Both the position numbers and the translations under genes were made by a program. Below the pieces are notes generated by a model. The model did no database searches. It was not told the origin of the DNA and saw only the letters and a program-made list of their open reading frames with translations. A DNA stretch of 64,000 nucleotides from Lacinutrix sp. Bg11-31 (GTDB lineage Bacteria; Bacteroidota; Bacteroidia; Flavobacteriales; Flavobacteriaceae): positions 3,348,001 through 3,412,000 of the forward strand of contig NZ_CP025118.1 of NCBI RefSeq assembly GCF_002831665.1, in the 5' to 3' direction. Positions 16,775 through 25,744 of the stretch are shown here, piece after piece. The first letter of the stretch is position 1; each line of letters opens with the position of its first letter.

Positions 16775-16862
16775 CCCTTTCCAAAGGAAAGGGCTTGAAA
16801 CGTTAATATTATTTTCTTGTTTTCCAACTCAGTTTCCCTCCTTTGGAGAGATTAAGGGAGGA
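16775..16862. repeat. Palindromic repeat pair between etfB and etfA
   Basis: Two structures: CCCTTTCC-AAA-GGAAAGGG (16775-16793), a perfect 8-bp hairpin with a 3-nt loop, and TCCCTCC (16835-16841) pairing with GGGAGGA (16856-16862), enclosing CTCC-TTT-GGAG (16838-16848). They occupy most of the gap inside an expected operon. From memory, CTCCTTTGGAG-type elements are dispersed in flavobacterial genomes. Confidence 0.6.
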
Positions 16863-16863
16863 A

Positions 16864-17610
16864 CTATATAACTTTTGCTTCGTTATGAAGTAAGTTCACT
16901 AACTCATCTAAGTTTCCTGCATCTACTAAAGTAACTGCTCCTTTAGGTGCTGGTTTTTCAAATTTAATTGAAGCTGTTTCTGGTTCAGCATTAGCTGCAT
17001 CAACAACATTTAAAGGTTTTTTACGTGCCATCATAATACCTCTCATATTAGGAATTCGTAAATCACTTTCTTCAACTAAACCTTTTTGTCCACCAATAAC
17101 CAACGGTAAACTTGTTGCAACAGTTTCTTTGCCACCATCAATCTCTCTAGTAGCTGTAGCGTTTGTGCCTTCAACCTCTAGGTTAATACAGTTGGTAACA
17201 AAATTTGCACCTGTTAATTCAGCTAACATTCCTGGAACCATTCCTCCATTATAATCAATAGATTCACGACCAGCAATTACTAAATCGTAACCACCATCTT
17301 TTACCACTTTAGCTAATTCTTTAGCAACTTGAAAACCATCTTTAGCTTCTGTGTTAACTCTAATTGCAGAATCTGCACCAATAGCTAAAGCTTTACGTAA
17401 AGTAGGTTCAGTTTCTGCACCACCAACATTTACAACATCTACACTTGCACCTTGCTTTTCTTTAAACCACATGGCACGTGTTAAACCAAACTCATCGTTA
17501 GGGTTTATTACATATTGAACACCGTTTGTGTCGAATTTTGAATCACCATCAGTAAAATTAATTTTCGATGTAGTGTCAGGAACGTGACTTATACACACTA
17601 ATATTTTCAT
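16864..17610 (-). CDS. etfB: Electron transfer flavoprotein subunit beta
   Basis: 248 residues from ATG 17610; a longer start at 17661 would add 17 non-family residues before MKILVCISHVPDTTSK. Residues IVAGRESIDYNGGMVPGMLAEL and the block ATREIDGGKETVATSLPLVI match the AMP-binding and recognition-loop region of EtfB. It is the first gene of the etfB-etfA pair and partners the alpha subunit in fatty-acid and amino-acid oxidation. The recognition loop following the conserved SDLRIPNMRGIMMARKKP segment is intact. The subunit is cytoplasmic. Confidence 0.95.
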   Translation of the reverse strand: MKILVCISHVPDTTSKINFTDGDSKFDTNGVQYVINPNDEFGLTRAMWFKEKQGASVDVVNVGGAETEPTLRKALAIGADSAIRVNTEAKDGFQVAKELAKVVKDGGYDLVIAGRESIDYNGGMVPGMLAELTGANFVTNCINLEVEGTNATATREIDGGKETVATSLPLVIGGQKGLVEESDLRIPNMRGIMMARKKPLNVVDAANAEPETASIKFEKPAPKGAVTLVDAGNLDELVNLLHNEAKVI

Positions 17611-17782
17611 ATTTATTATAATTAAATTAAGACTATTTTGTTTGTGAAGCCCTCTACTCAATCGTTATCGTTAAATGCTTCAGTTTTTCAGGATACGAAG
17701 ATAATTATTTTATTCTGAAAAAGTACTATGCGTGCATAATAAATTTTAAATAAAAACTGTATTATTAGTTTAGAGTTATCCT

Positions 17783-17790
17783 TATTTTTG
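17783..17790 (+). promoter_or_regulatory. -7 promoter element of pdhB
   Basis: TATTTTTG matches TAnnTTTG exactly and lies 22 bases before ATG 17813. No clear TTG at the -33 distance. The divergent etfB start is about 170 bases to the left. Confidence 0.45.
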
Positions 17791-17812
17791 TTTTTCAATT
17801 TTATAAAGTAAT

Positions 17813-18790
17813 ATGAAAACAATTCAATTTAGAGAAGCTATATGTGAGGCCATGAGTGAAGAAATGCGCAGAGATGAAAGCATTTACTTAATGGGAGAAG
17901 AAGTAGCAGAATATAATGGTGCTTATAAAGCATCTAAAGGTATGTTAGAAGAATTTGGTGCAAAGCGTGTTATAGATACACCAATTGCAGAACTTGGTTT
18001 TGCAGGTATTGCTATTGGTTCTACCATGACAGGAAATAGACCAATTGTAGAATACATGACCTTTAACTTCTCTTTAGTTGGTATAGATCAAATTATAAAT
18101 AATGCTGCTAAAATTAGACAAATGTCTGGTGGACAGCTTAAGTGCCCAATTGTTTTTAGAGGTCCAACTGGATCTGCTGGGCAATTAGGAGCAACGCATT
18201 CTCAGGCTTTCGAGAGCTGGTTCGCTAACACTCCAGGTTTAAAAGTTGTTGTGCCATCTAACCCTTACGATGCAAAAGGGCTTTTAAAATCTGCAATTCG
18301 TGATGACGATCCAGTTATTTTTATGGAGAGTGAACAAATGTATGGTGATAAAGGCGAAGTGCCAGAAGGAGAATATACAATACCATTAGGTGTTGCCGAA
18401 ATAAAAAGAGAAGGTACAGATGTAACTATAGTGTCTTTTGGTAAAATTATAAAAGAAGCATATAAAGCTGCAGACGAGTTAGCAAAAGATGGTATTTCTT
18501 GTGAAATTATAGATTTGCGTACAGTAAGACCTTTAGATAAAGAAGCAATTTTAAAATCTGTAAAGAAAACTAATCGTTTAGTTGTTTTAGAAGAAGCTTG
18601 GCCTTTTGGTAACGTTTCTACAGAGATTACATATATTGTTCAGTCTGAAGCTTTCGATTATTTAGATGCTCCAGTGGTAAAAATTAATACAGCAGATACG
18701 CCTGCACCATATTCTCCAGTATTATTAGCAGAATGGTTACCAGATTATACAGAGGTAATTAAAGCTGTTAAAAAGGTGATGTACAAATAG
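17813..18790 (+). CDS. pdhB: Pyruvate dehydrogenase E1 component subunit beta
   Basis: 325 residues, full length. With the alpha subunit it decarboxylates pyruvate via thiamine diphosphate, feeding acetyl-CoA to the TCA cycle. IDTPIAELGFAGIAIGSTM carries the Glu that activates thiamine diphosphate. RGPTGSAGQLGATHSQAFESW, MESEQMYGDKGEVPEGEY and FGKIIKEA are standard E1-beta blocks, and the C-terminal LLAEWLPDYTEVIKAVKKV is typical. The alpha subunit and E2/E3 are not in the window, so the complex is split across the chromosome. Branched-chain E1-beta is similar, but the motifs favour the pyruvate form. Confidence 0.93.
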   Translation: MKTIQFREAICEAMSEEMRRDESIYLMGEEVAEYNGAYKASKGMLEEFGAKRVIDTPIAELGFAGIAIGSTMTGNRPIVEYMTFNFSLVGIDQIINNAAKIRQMSGGQLKCPIVFRGPTGSAGQLGATHSQAFESWFANTPGLKVVVPSNPYDAKGLLKSAIRDDDPVIFMESEQMYGDKGEVPEGEYTIPLGVAEIKREGTDVTIVSFGKIIKEAYKAADELAKDGISCEIIDLRTVRPLDKEAILKSVKKTNRLVVLEEAWPFGNVSTEITYIVQSEAFDYLDAPVVKINTADTPAPYSPVLLAEWLPDYTEVIKAVKKVMYK

Positions 18791-18813
18791 AAAAAATAAA
18801 AATAGTTTTATAT

Positions 18814-18851
18814 CAAACTTCATTAGCACAATTGTTGATGAAGTTTGTTTG
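18814..18851 (+). terminator. Terminator-like hairpin after pdhB
   Basis: CAAACTTCAT (18814-18823) pairs perfectly with ATGAAGTTTG (18838-18847) around a 14-nt loop, followed by a short T-rich tail. It lies 24 bases past the pdhB stop. Confidence 0.6.
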
Positions 18852-18955
18852 TTTATATTCTGTTCTTGTAAAACATTCATATCTATAATTCGTTATTAAA
18901 GATATGTTTATATAAATGTTGCATACGTCCATTAAAAAACAATAAAAATTGACAC

Positions 18956-21457
18956 ATGAAAATGAAATATTTATTCTTGTTATTATGCTTCGGAAGTCTT
19001 TCTGCTTTAGCGCAAACTAAGGTTAGTGGTCATGTTTACGACGATACTAATTTACCAGTTCCTTATGTTAATATTTATTTTGAAGGTACAAGTATTGGTA
19101 CAATTACAGATGAGAATGGTACCTATTACATAGAAGATGATGAAACGCACGAGACTATTGTGTATTCTTTTATAGGTTTTCAAACGCAAACAGTAAAACT
19201 AACAGAAAAGGTTAATTATAAGTTTGATATTACTTTGCAAGAAGATGCAGCAACACTACAAGAAGTTGTGCTTGTGTCTGGAAAGCAACCTAAAAAAAAT
19301 AATCCTGCAATAGATATTTTACGTAAAATTTGGGCTAATAAAAGAAGTAATGGTTTAAAGCAATACAAACAGTATCAATACGATAAATACGAAAAAGTAG
19401 AATTCGATTTAAATACAATAGATAGTGCTACTATTAAAAGTAAATTATTTCGAGGCATGGAGTTTGTTTTCGAGCAAGTAGATACTTCTAAAGTAACTGG
19501 TAAAACGTATTTACCAATGTTTATTAATGAGTCTTCGGCTGAGGTTTATGGAGACAATATTATTAAAGAAAAACGCGAGATTTTAAAAGGGAATAAAAAC
19601 TCTGGTTTTAGTAATAACCAGATTATAATAGACTTTGTAGACGATTTGTATAGCGAATACGATGTTTACGATAACTATTTAAAGTTCTTCGATAAGAGTT
19701 TTACAAGTCCCATTTCTAGAACAGGAATCCAGACGTATAACTATGTTTTAGCCGATAGTTCTTTTATAGATAACAAATGGTGCTACAATATTATTTATTA
19801 TCCAAGACGTAAAAACGAATTGACCTTTAAAGGAGATTTTTGGGTTGCTGATACTACATTTGCAATAAAGAATATTAATCTACAAGCCTCTAAAAGCGCA
19901 AATATTAACTGGGTAAAAGAGATTTATATTGAACAAGAATTCGATGTTTTAAACGATTCTACTTTCTTAATTAAGCGTGATTATTTTATGTCTGATTTTG
20001 CTTTTAATAAAAAGGAAAAATCTCAAGGTATATATGGTAAGCGTACAACTTTGTATAACAACTATAAGTTTAACGAGAAGAAAGACCCTAAGTTCTATAA
20101 AGAGAAAATATACAGTTTTGATGAAGATTTATACAATCAAGATGAAGCATTTTGGGATAAAAACAGAATGGAAACTTTAAGTAAAGATGAAAAAGGAGTT
20201 TACATAATGCTAGACTCTTTAAAACAAACTAAAAAATTTAAACGACTCTATAATTTAGGAAGTATTCTAGCTTCAGGCTATATAGAGTTCGATGAATTGA
20301 ATCTCGATTATGGACCTATTTTTTCAACCTTTGGATATAATGATGTTGAAGGTGTTAGATTGCGTGGAGGAGGAAGAACTTATTTTGGGCAAAACGATTT
20401 GTGGCGTTTAGAAGGATTTCTAGCTTATGGTTTTAAAGACGATAAATTTAAATATGGTATTTCTGGAAAATGGCTAGTGGATAAAAAAAGCCGATTGATT
20501 CTTTCTGGAGGAAATAGAAGAGATGTAGAGCAAATAGGAGCTAGTTTAACGAGTTCTACCGATGTTTTAGGTAGAAGTTTAGCATCTTCATCTGTTGTTG
20601 GCACTGGAACTAACGATAAGTTAACCAATGTTAATTTAACAACAGTTGCAATAGAAGCAGAGCCACTTAGAAATTTTGTAACACGCTTAAGCGGAACTTA
20701 TAAAACATTAGAATCTGCTTCATCAACTTTTAGTTTAGATTACTATACTGATGCTTCGCAAACAGAAACAAAATCGGAAATTAAACAATATGAGTCTGCT
20801 TTATCTTTGTCTTATTTTCCAAAACGACAAATGACAGGTTTTGGAGTGGAACGAAGAAATAAGAATGATGATTTTGCAAGACTTTTTGCGCAAGTTACAG
20901 TTGGAGATCCAAGTTTGTTTAATAGCGATTTCGAATATCAGAAACTGCAATTTTCGTATTATCAACCATGGGCTTTAGGAGGATTTGGTCGTTTAACAAC
21001 AAGTGTAGAGGTTGGTAAAACGTATGGAGATATTCCTTTGGGTTTAATGAGTGTTGTGCCTGGAAATCAGAGTTATTTCTCTATCTATAATACATTCTCT
21101 AATTTAGATTATTACGAGTTTGTAACAGATGAGTACGCAACACTTCATGTAGAACATAATTTTAACGGACGCTTATTTTCAAGAATTCCTTTTCTTAAAA
21201 AATACAACCTTAGAGCAATAGTTGGTTTTAGAGGTGTAATGGGTAATGTGTCTCAAAAAAATAGAGATATTAATGCTTCTGGTTTAACGTATGTTGCACC
21301 AAATAAGGAAGCGTATTACGAATACAGTGTTGGTGTTGGAAATATTTTTAAAGTCTTTAGAATAGACTTTAACTTTAGAGGAAACTACTTAGATCCAGTA
21401 CTTAATCCTGAGGCAAGAAAATTTGGTATTACAGGTAGTTTTGGTTTTTATTTCTAA
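18956..21457 (+). CDS. DUF5686 outer-membrane protein with carboxypeptidase-regulatory-like domain
   Basis: 833 residues. A signal peptide ends near residue 20 (ALAQ). Residues 22-95 form a CarboxypepD_reg-like beta-sandwich (VSGHVYDDTNLPVPYVNIYF, then DENGTYYI). The DUF5686 region starts at about 105 with the conserved NPAIDILRKIWANK, and the last 350 residues are alternating beta strands ending in aromatic Phe, as in an outer-membrane barrel. Function unknown, but the family is widespread in Bacteroidota. It ends one base from the convergent TonB-receptor gene, with no terminator between. Confidence 0.8.
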   Translation: MKMKYLFLLLCFGSLSALAQTKVSGHVYDDTNLPVPYVNIYFEGTSIGTITDENGTYYIEDDETHETIVYSFIGFQTQTVKLTEKVNYKFDITLQEDAATLQEVVLVSGKQPKKNNPAIDILRKIWANKRSNGLKQYKQYQYDKYEKVEFDLNTIDSATIKSKLFRGMEFVFEQVDTSKVTGKTYLPMFINESSAEVYGDNIIKEKREILKGNKNSGFSNNQIIIDFVDDLYSEYDVYDNYLKFFDKSFTSPISRTGIQTYNYVLADSSFIDNKWCYNIIYYPRRKNELTFKGDFWVADTTFAIKNINLQASKSANINWVKEIYIEQEFDVLNDSTFLIKRDYFMSDFAFNKKEKSQGIYGKRTTLYNNYKFNEKKDPKFYKEKIYSFDEDLYNQDEAFWDKNRMETLSKDEKGVYIMLDSLKQTKKFKRLYNLGSILASGYIEFDELNLDYGPIFSTFGYNDVEGVRLRGGGRTYFGQNDLWRLEGFLAYGFKDDKFKYGISGKWLVDKKSRLILSGGNRRDVEQIGASLTSSTDVLGRSLASSSVVGTGTNDKLTNVNLTTVAIEAEPLRNFVTRLSGTYKTLESASSTFSLDYYTDASQTETKSEIKQYESALSLSYFPKRQMTGFGVERRNKNDDFARLFAQVTVGDPSLFNSDFEYQKLQFSYYQPWALGGFGRLTTSVEVGKTYGDIPLGLMSVVPGNQSYFSIYNTFSNLDYYEFVTDEYATLHVEHNFNGRLFSRIPFLKKYNLRAIVGFRGVMGNVSQKNRDINASGLTYVAPNKEAYYEYSVGVGNIFKVFRIDFNFRGNYLDPVLNPEARKFGITGSFGFYF

Positions 21458-21458
21458 C

Positions 21459-23996
21459 TTAAAATCTAATTCTGAAACTAGCGTTTGGAGTAATTTTTAA
21501 AGACTTATTATCTATTTGAATTGTCTTTTCTGAATCGTTTGGGTCTACATCAAAATAACGATTAATAGTGTTGTCTTGATTGGTTACATTTCTTACGCCT
21601 ATATTAAATGTTCCTTTTGTATTGTTAGAAAACTTAAACGAGTAACTAACAGAAGTGTCTAAGCGCATAAAATCTTCAAGGTTTTCATTGTTAGGTAAAT
21701 CGTAGTTTACAAATGTTTGGCTACCATTTTGTACCGTTTCATTACCTTTAAGAGGTTTTGTGTAAGGTTGTCCAGAACGCCATAAAGCACCAACAGATAT
21801 TTTTAAATTTTCTAAAAAACTGTAATTAAAGGCTAAAGTAGCAGAGTGTCTTATATCTATATTATTAGGAAACTTTGAAGGTGTAAAGCTCTCAAATTCG
21901 TAATCATTTATACTGTAAGTATAACTTAGCCAAGTACTAAATTTATTGGTTGTTTTATTAATTAGAAACTCAACACCTTTTGCAGTGTAATTTCCGGTTG
22001 CATTTAGGTATTGAAAATTGTTGTAAAACCCTTGATTTCCAGCCGTAATATCTGAAACTAACTTATAAAAACTAGTCGTTTCAATATTTAAATTGTTTTG
22101 TTTAAATTCGAGTCCAAAAGAAGCTTGCTTACTCGTGGTTATTGGAATGTCTTTTTCGTTTGCTAAGATCCAACGTCTATTTTCTACACCTAGAAAATTG
22201 TCTTGAAAATCTATTTTTTGAGTGGCAGATTGGTTTTTAAATTCTCCTTCAATTTTAATCGCTAGTTGTTTAAATAGTTTTTGCTTAAAATTTATTCGTG
22301 GCTCTAAAAGTTGTTTGTTAAATTTTTGAAAATACGTTGCTCTAACTCCTCCTCTTAAGTAGGTGTTGCCTTTGTTGTACTCCACTTCGGCATATACAGC
22401 ATGGTTTAGTAAAACATCTTTTTTCTCACGATCGAAGGCGGGAAGAGAAACGCTTGTACTATTTAAAATACCAGTTTCGTTAAATTGATAACCAGCTAAA
22501 ATAGTTAAGTTAGAATTTAAATTGTAAAAACTGTTTAGTTTTATTCCTGTTTCTAAAACTTCGTTACCTTGTAATAATAATTGATTTGTTTCTACTCTAA
22601 AATCTGAAGCATTTACACTATACTTAGAATAGTAGGCCAATAGTTTTGTGCTAAATTTAGAATTCCAATTGGCTTTCCATTGTCCGCCAAAACCTAAGTT
22701 TTCTTGCGATAAGTTAGTTGTCTTTGTGGTAGTGTCTTCATTAGAACTCGTATTGGTTTCAGAATAATCTAAATTGTTATTAATGTAAATTACATTAGTT
22801 CTAAAGGTGTGTTTATCGTTTAAATCGAATAACAATTTTGCAGAGTAATCGTAAAAAGAAAAATCTGAAGAGGAACTAATATCATTAGACAGCGTATTGT
22901 TTACATCGCTATCCTGAAAGCTTCGGCTAAAATAATTATTATACGTTGGTGTAGATAATACATCTGTAAACGAGCGTCTTCCAGAAACATGAAGCTCTAG
23001 TTTTTTAGTAATTGGAATTTCTAAATAGGCATCACCACTTATAAGGTTAATTCCTATTCCTCCAGAAAAAGAGTTGTTTAACTCATTTTTTGTAGACATG
23101 TTAATTGTACTAGAAACACCATCGCTATATTGACTGCTTGTTCCATTTTTACTTACAATTACTTTATTGGTTAAATTAGGATTGTAAGCCGAAATTAAAC
23201 CAAAAAAATGTCCAGAATGATACATTTTTATATCATCCCAAAGCATTAAATTTTCATCGTTAGAACCACCTCTAACGTTAATGTTCGCTATACTTTCGTC
23301 TATGCTTTCTACTCCAGGAAGCGCTTGTATAGATTGTAGTATGTCTGGTTCTATTAAACCAGGAAGAATTCCAAATTGTTCTGTGTTTAATACAGTGCTT
23401 CCATCTAAGCGTTTTTGTAAACCTGTAGTTAAAAATTTAGTAATGTAAACTTGATTTAGCTGAAAATTACTTTCTAAGAGCTCAACCTTAGTACAATTAC
23501 TCTCGTTTGAAAACAGTTGATTAGCAATGAATTCTTGATTTTCGTAACCTAGAAAAGAGATTGTTATAATTGCATTTATAGGGACCTCATTTAATTTAAA
23601 TTCTCCAGTAGCATTTGTAGTTGTTCCTCTTTGTGTATTATTTATTATAATTGAAGCTCCAATTAAAGGTGAGTTGTTTTCGCTATAAACAAAACCACAA
23701 ATTGTAATAAGCTTTTCTATAACTGAAACGGTAATGTATCGTTTGTCTAGCGCTTTAAAGTTTAAAAGTGTGTTGTTGTTTAGGTAGGTTAAAGTCTGTT
23801 CTATATTTAAATCGCTATTGGGTGTTTTAATTTTTATATTAGAAACATCTTCTGAAGCGTATGAAAACTTAACATCGAATTTAGTTTCTGTAGCTTTTAA
23901 AAATTCAGCAAGTGGTATTTTTTCTGTTATAACTTGACTAAAACATAGATTGAAAATAAGAATAAATAGACAAAATAAATAATTTTTATTTTTCAT
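21459..23996 (-). CDS. TonB-dependent receptor with N-terminal signalling (STN) domain
   Basis: 845 residues. Signal peptide 1-20, then an STN secretin/TonB signalling domain (about 22-90) containing KFDVKFSYASEDVSNIKI. A CarboxypepD_reg-like domain (about 93-170) includes ICGFVYSENNSPLIGASIII. The plug follows (about 190-320) with LPGLIEPDILQSIQALPGVESI and NVRGGSNDENLMLWDDI, and a 22-strand-type barrel ends in Phe. It imports an unknown ligand and passes its presence to the FecR anti-sigma factor encoded upstream. The start overlaps the FecR gene by 11 bases, so translation is coupled. No SusD-like partner is present, arguing against a glycan-uptake locus. Confidence 0.92.
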   Translation of the reverse strand: MKNKNYLFCLFILIFNLCFSQVITEKIPLAEFLKATETKFDVKFSYASEDVSNIKIKTPNSDLNIEQTLTYLNNNTLLNFKALDKRYITVSVIEKLITICGFVYSENNSPLIGASIIINNTQRGTTTNATGEFKLNEVPINAIITISFLGYENQEFIANQLFSNESNCTKVELLESNFQLNQVYITKFLTTGLQKRLDGSTVLNTEQFGILPGLIEPDILQSIQALPGVESIDESIANINVRGGSNDENLMLWDDIKMYHSGHFFGLISAYNPNLTNKVIVSKNGTSSQYSDGVSSTINMSTKNELNNSFSGGIGINLISGDAYLEIPITKKLELHVSGRRSFTDVLSTPTYNNYFSRSFQDSDVNNTLSNDISSSSDFSFYDYSAKLLFDLNDKHTFRTNVIYINNNLDYSETNTSSNEDTTTKTTNLSQENLGFGGQWKANWNSKFSTKLLAYYSKYSVNASDFRVETNQLLLQGNEVLETGIKLNSFYNLNSNLTILAGYQFNETGILNSTSVSLPAFDREKKDVLLNHAVYAEVEYNKGNTYLRGGVRATYFQKFNKQLLEPRINFKQKLFKQLAIKIEGEFKNQSATQKIDFQDNFLGVENRRWILANEKDIPITTSKQASFGLEFKQNNLNIETTSFYKLVSDITAGNQGFYNNFQYLNATGNYTAKGVEFLINKTTNKFSTWLSYTYSINDYEFESFTPSKFPNNIDIRHSATLAFNYSFLENLKISVGALWRSGQPYTKPLKGNETVQNGSQTFVNYDLPNNENLEDFMRLDTSVSYSFKFSNNTKGTFNIGVRNVTNQDNTINRYFDVDPNDSEKTIQIDNKSLKITPNASFRIRF

Positions 23997-24891
23997 ATTT
24001 ATAGAACGTAATTATGCTTCCTTCGGTTTTATAGCTAAGTTTTAAAGGAATTGTAACAGCTTGTAAGGCAATGTCTTTGTTATTGTAAGTAAACGTTCCT
24101 GTAAATAGTTTTTTAGTGTCAATACCTTTAGATATTATTTTAATATCGTAATGATTTTCTAATTCTTCGATAACATGCTTTAATGGTACTTTAACAAAAG
24201 AAGATTCTTGTTGCAGCCAAGAAGGATTAAGGCTATTAATATCCTCTACTAATTGCTCCTTTCCATTGATAACTCTAAAAGCTTTTCCTTTAGATAGTTT
24301 AATAGTTTTGTTATTATAAGTTACAGCAACTAAGCCTTCGTAACATTGTACTTCAAAATAGTTGTTGCGTTCTTTTACATTAAACTGTGTGCCTAAAACT
24401 TGTATTTTTCCAGCATCTGTATTTACAGTAAATGTTTCACCTTTATTTACTTTAAAATAGGCTTCTCCATCAAGATCTAAATTTCTATTGGTTTTCCATT
24501 CCTTTTTATTATAACTTAATGTAGATACTGCGTTTAGTATTACTTTCGAATTGTCTGGAAGTATAATGGTTTCTGTTTGCGCAATATTTGTATTAAAGGA
24601 GGTTTCATTATTAAAAAACGAAAAATAAGTAACGCATAGCATAATTGCTAAAAGAGCTGCGTATTTGTATAATCGCTTAAAATTAATAGGTATAACTTTA
24701 GTTTTACTTGAGTTTTTAGAACGAAAAGCTGCTAATGCTTCTTCGGCATTAACTTTTGGTGCTTCCATTTGGGAGCTGTAATGTGCAATTTTATCAATGA
24801 CAGTAAAACCTTCAGATTGTTTTAAATCTTTAATTTCATCACTGGAAAGCTCATTATCTAACCATTTTAGTATGTTTTCTTCGTCTTTCAT
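23986..24891 (-). CDS. FecR-family anti-sigma factor
   Basis: 301 residues. The cytoplasmic N-terminus (1-70) should hold the ECF sigma factor. A single membrane helix spans about 75-93. The periplasmic FecR domain (about 100-200) includes TIILPDNSKVILNAVSTLSY and GEAYFKVNKGETFTVNTDAG. A DUF4974 domain (about 225-299) includes VKVPLKHVIEELENHYDI and TFTYNNKDI. It relays signal from the STN domain of the neighbouring receptor to the sigma factor. It lies 51 bases after the sigma gene and overlaps the receptor gene, so the three form one operon. Confidence 0.93.
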   Translation of the reverse strand: MKDEENILKWLDNELSSDEIKDLKQSEGFTVIDKIAHYSSQMEAPKVNAEEALAAFRSKNSSKTKVIPINFKRLYKYAALLAIMLCVTYFSFFNNETSFNTNIAQTETIILPDNSKVILNAVSTLSYNKKEWKTNRNLDLDGEAYFKVNKGETFTVNTDAGKIQVLGTQFNVKERNNYFEVQCYEGLVAVTYNNKTIKLSKGKAFRVINGKEQLVEDINSLNPSWLQQESSFVKVPLKHVIEELENHYDIKIISKGIDTKKLFTGTFTYNNKDIALQAVTIPLKLSYKTEGSIITFYKYEK

Positions 24892-24942
24892 TTATTAATA
24901 CTTCAATCTTAAGACAATTAATAAAGTCTTTACCCTACTTAA

Positions 24943-25455
24943 TTATATGTTTTCAATTCTTTCTCTTAATACGCTTAGTGCAATAGACATTCGCTTTTCT
25001 ACTGCTTTTTGAGTAATACCTAGCATTTCTGCGATTTCTCTATACTTTTTTCCCTCAACTCTATTTAATAAAAAGACTTCTCTCTGCTTGTCTGTTAGTA
25101 AAGAAATAGCATTTTGTAGCTTTTTTTTAAACTCTTCTTCTTCTAAAATATATTCGGGACTTTCGTTATTTAAATCTATATAAGGAGCTGTTTTTGCATA
25201 TTCTATAACCACTTTTTCGTGCTTAACTATATTCAAAAATAGATTATTTACTGTAGTAAATAGGTATGTTTTAGCTTTGTTAAAATCGATACTAGAGCAG
25301 TTTTCCCATATTTTAGAAAACGCATCTTGAACCAAATCTAGTGCATTATCTTTGTCTCCACATTTATAATAGGCGAAATTACTAGCATGTTGTATGTGCT
25401 CTAAGTAAAAGTTATTAAAAGAAGCTTCTTCACAAAGCTTTTTATTATTGTTCAT
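24943..25455 (-). CDS. ECF RNA polymerase sigma factor (FecI type)
   Basis: 170 residues. Sigma region 2 spans about residues 15-80 (DLVQDAFSKIWEN) and region 4 about 110-165 (LTDKQREVFLLNRVEGKKYREIAEMLGITQKAVEKRMS), an intact helix-turn-helix. It should direct RNA polymerase to the receptor genes and perhaps the divergent lipoprotein genes. First gene of the sigma-FecR-receptor operon. A possible -7 element (TACTTTTG on the minus strand) lies at 25509-25502. Confidence 0.93.
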   Translation of the reverse strand: MNNNKKLCEEASFNNFYLEHIQHASNFAYYKCGDKDNALDLVQDAFSKIWENCSSIDFNKAKTYLFTTVNNLFLNIVKHEKVVIEYAKTAPYIDLNNESPEYILEEEEFKKKLQNAISLLTDKQREVFLLNRVEGKKYREIAEMLGITQKAVEKRMSIALSVLRERIENI

Positions 25456-25501
25456 TAGTTGGGATAATAGGAAAGCAAGTTAGTTTAATAAAAAGGATTA
25501 A

Positions 25502-25509
25502 CAAAAGTA
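25502..25509 (-). promoter_or_regulatory. Putative -7 element of the sigma-FecR-receptor operon
   Basis: Minus-strand TACTTTTG (25509-25502) matches TAnnTTTG. It lies 46 bases before the sigma start codon at 25455. No convincing -33 TTG. Confidence 0.4.
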
Positions 25510-25542
25510 GGGTAAAACATTTTTGTATTGTCTTAAGTGTGT

Positions 25543-25653
25543 ATGAAATCAATAAAAATTTTAGAAATAATAGAAGTTGTTTTAAAAATCGTTTTAATTT
25601 CTTCTTTAGGATGTGCTCTAATTATTATTATTAATTCATTATTTTTTGATTAA
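25543..25653 (+). CDS. Possible 36-residue single-span membrane peptide
   Basis: ATG 25543 to TAA 25651-25653 encodes MKSIKILEIIEVVLKIVL, then ISSLGCALIIIINSLFFD: a short charged start and one hydrophobic helix. It lies in the divergent region between the sigma gene and the repeat lipoprotein, reading toward the latter. Small hydrophobic reading frames arise easily by chance in AT-rich DNA, so this is only a candidate. If real it could sit in the inner membrane beside the FecR system. Confidence 0.3.
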   Translation: MKSIKILEIIEVVLKIVLISSLGCALIIIINSLFFD

Positions 25654-25744
25654 AAGTTGAGTAGATTAAAAAGAAGCCAACTTAATTAATATATTGGGCG
25701 AAAACTCGCCAACAAAAAGAAAATAATTTTAAAACTTTTAAATT

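Noticed and set aside
21459..25455. Polysaccharide utilisation locus
   Set aside because: A TonB receptor with FecR and sigma is present, but no SusD-like lipoprotein and no glycoside hydrolase or lyase is near.
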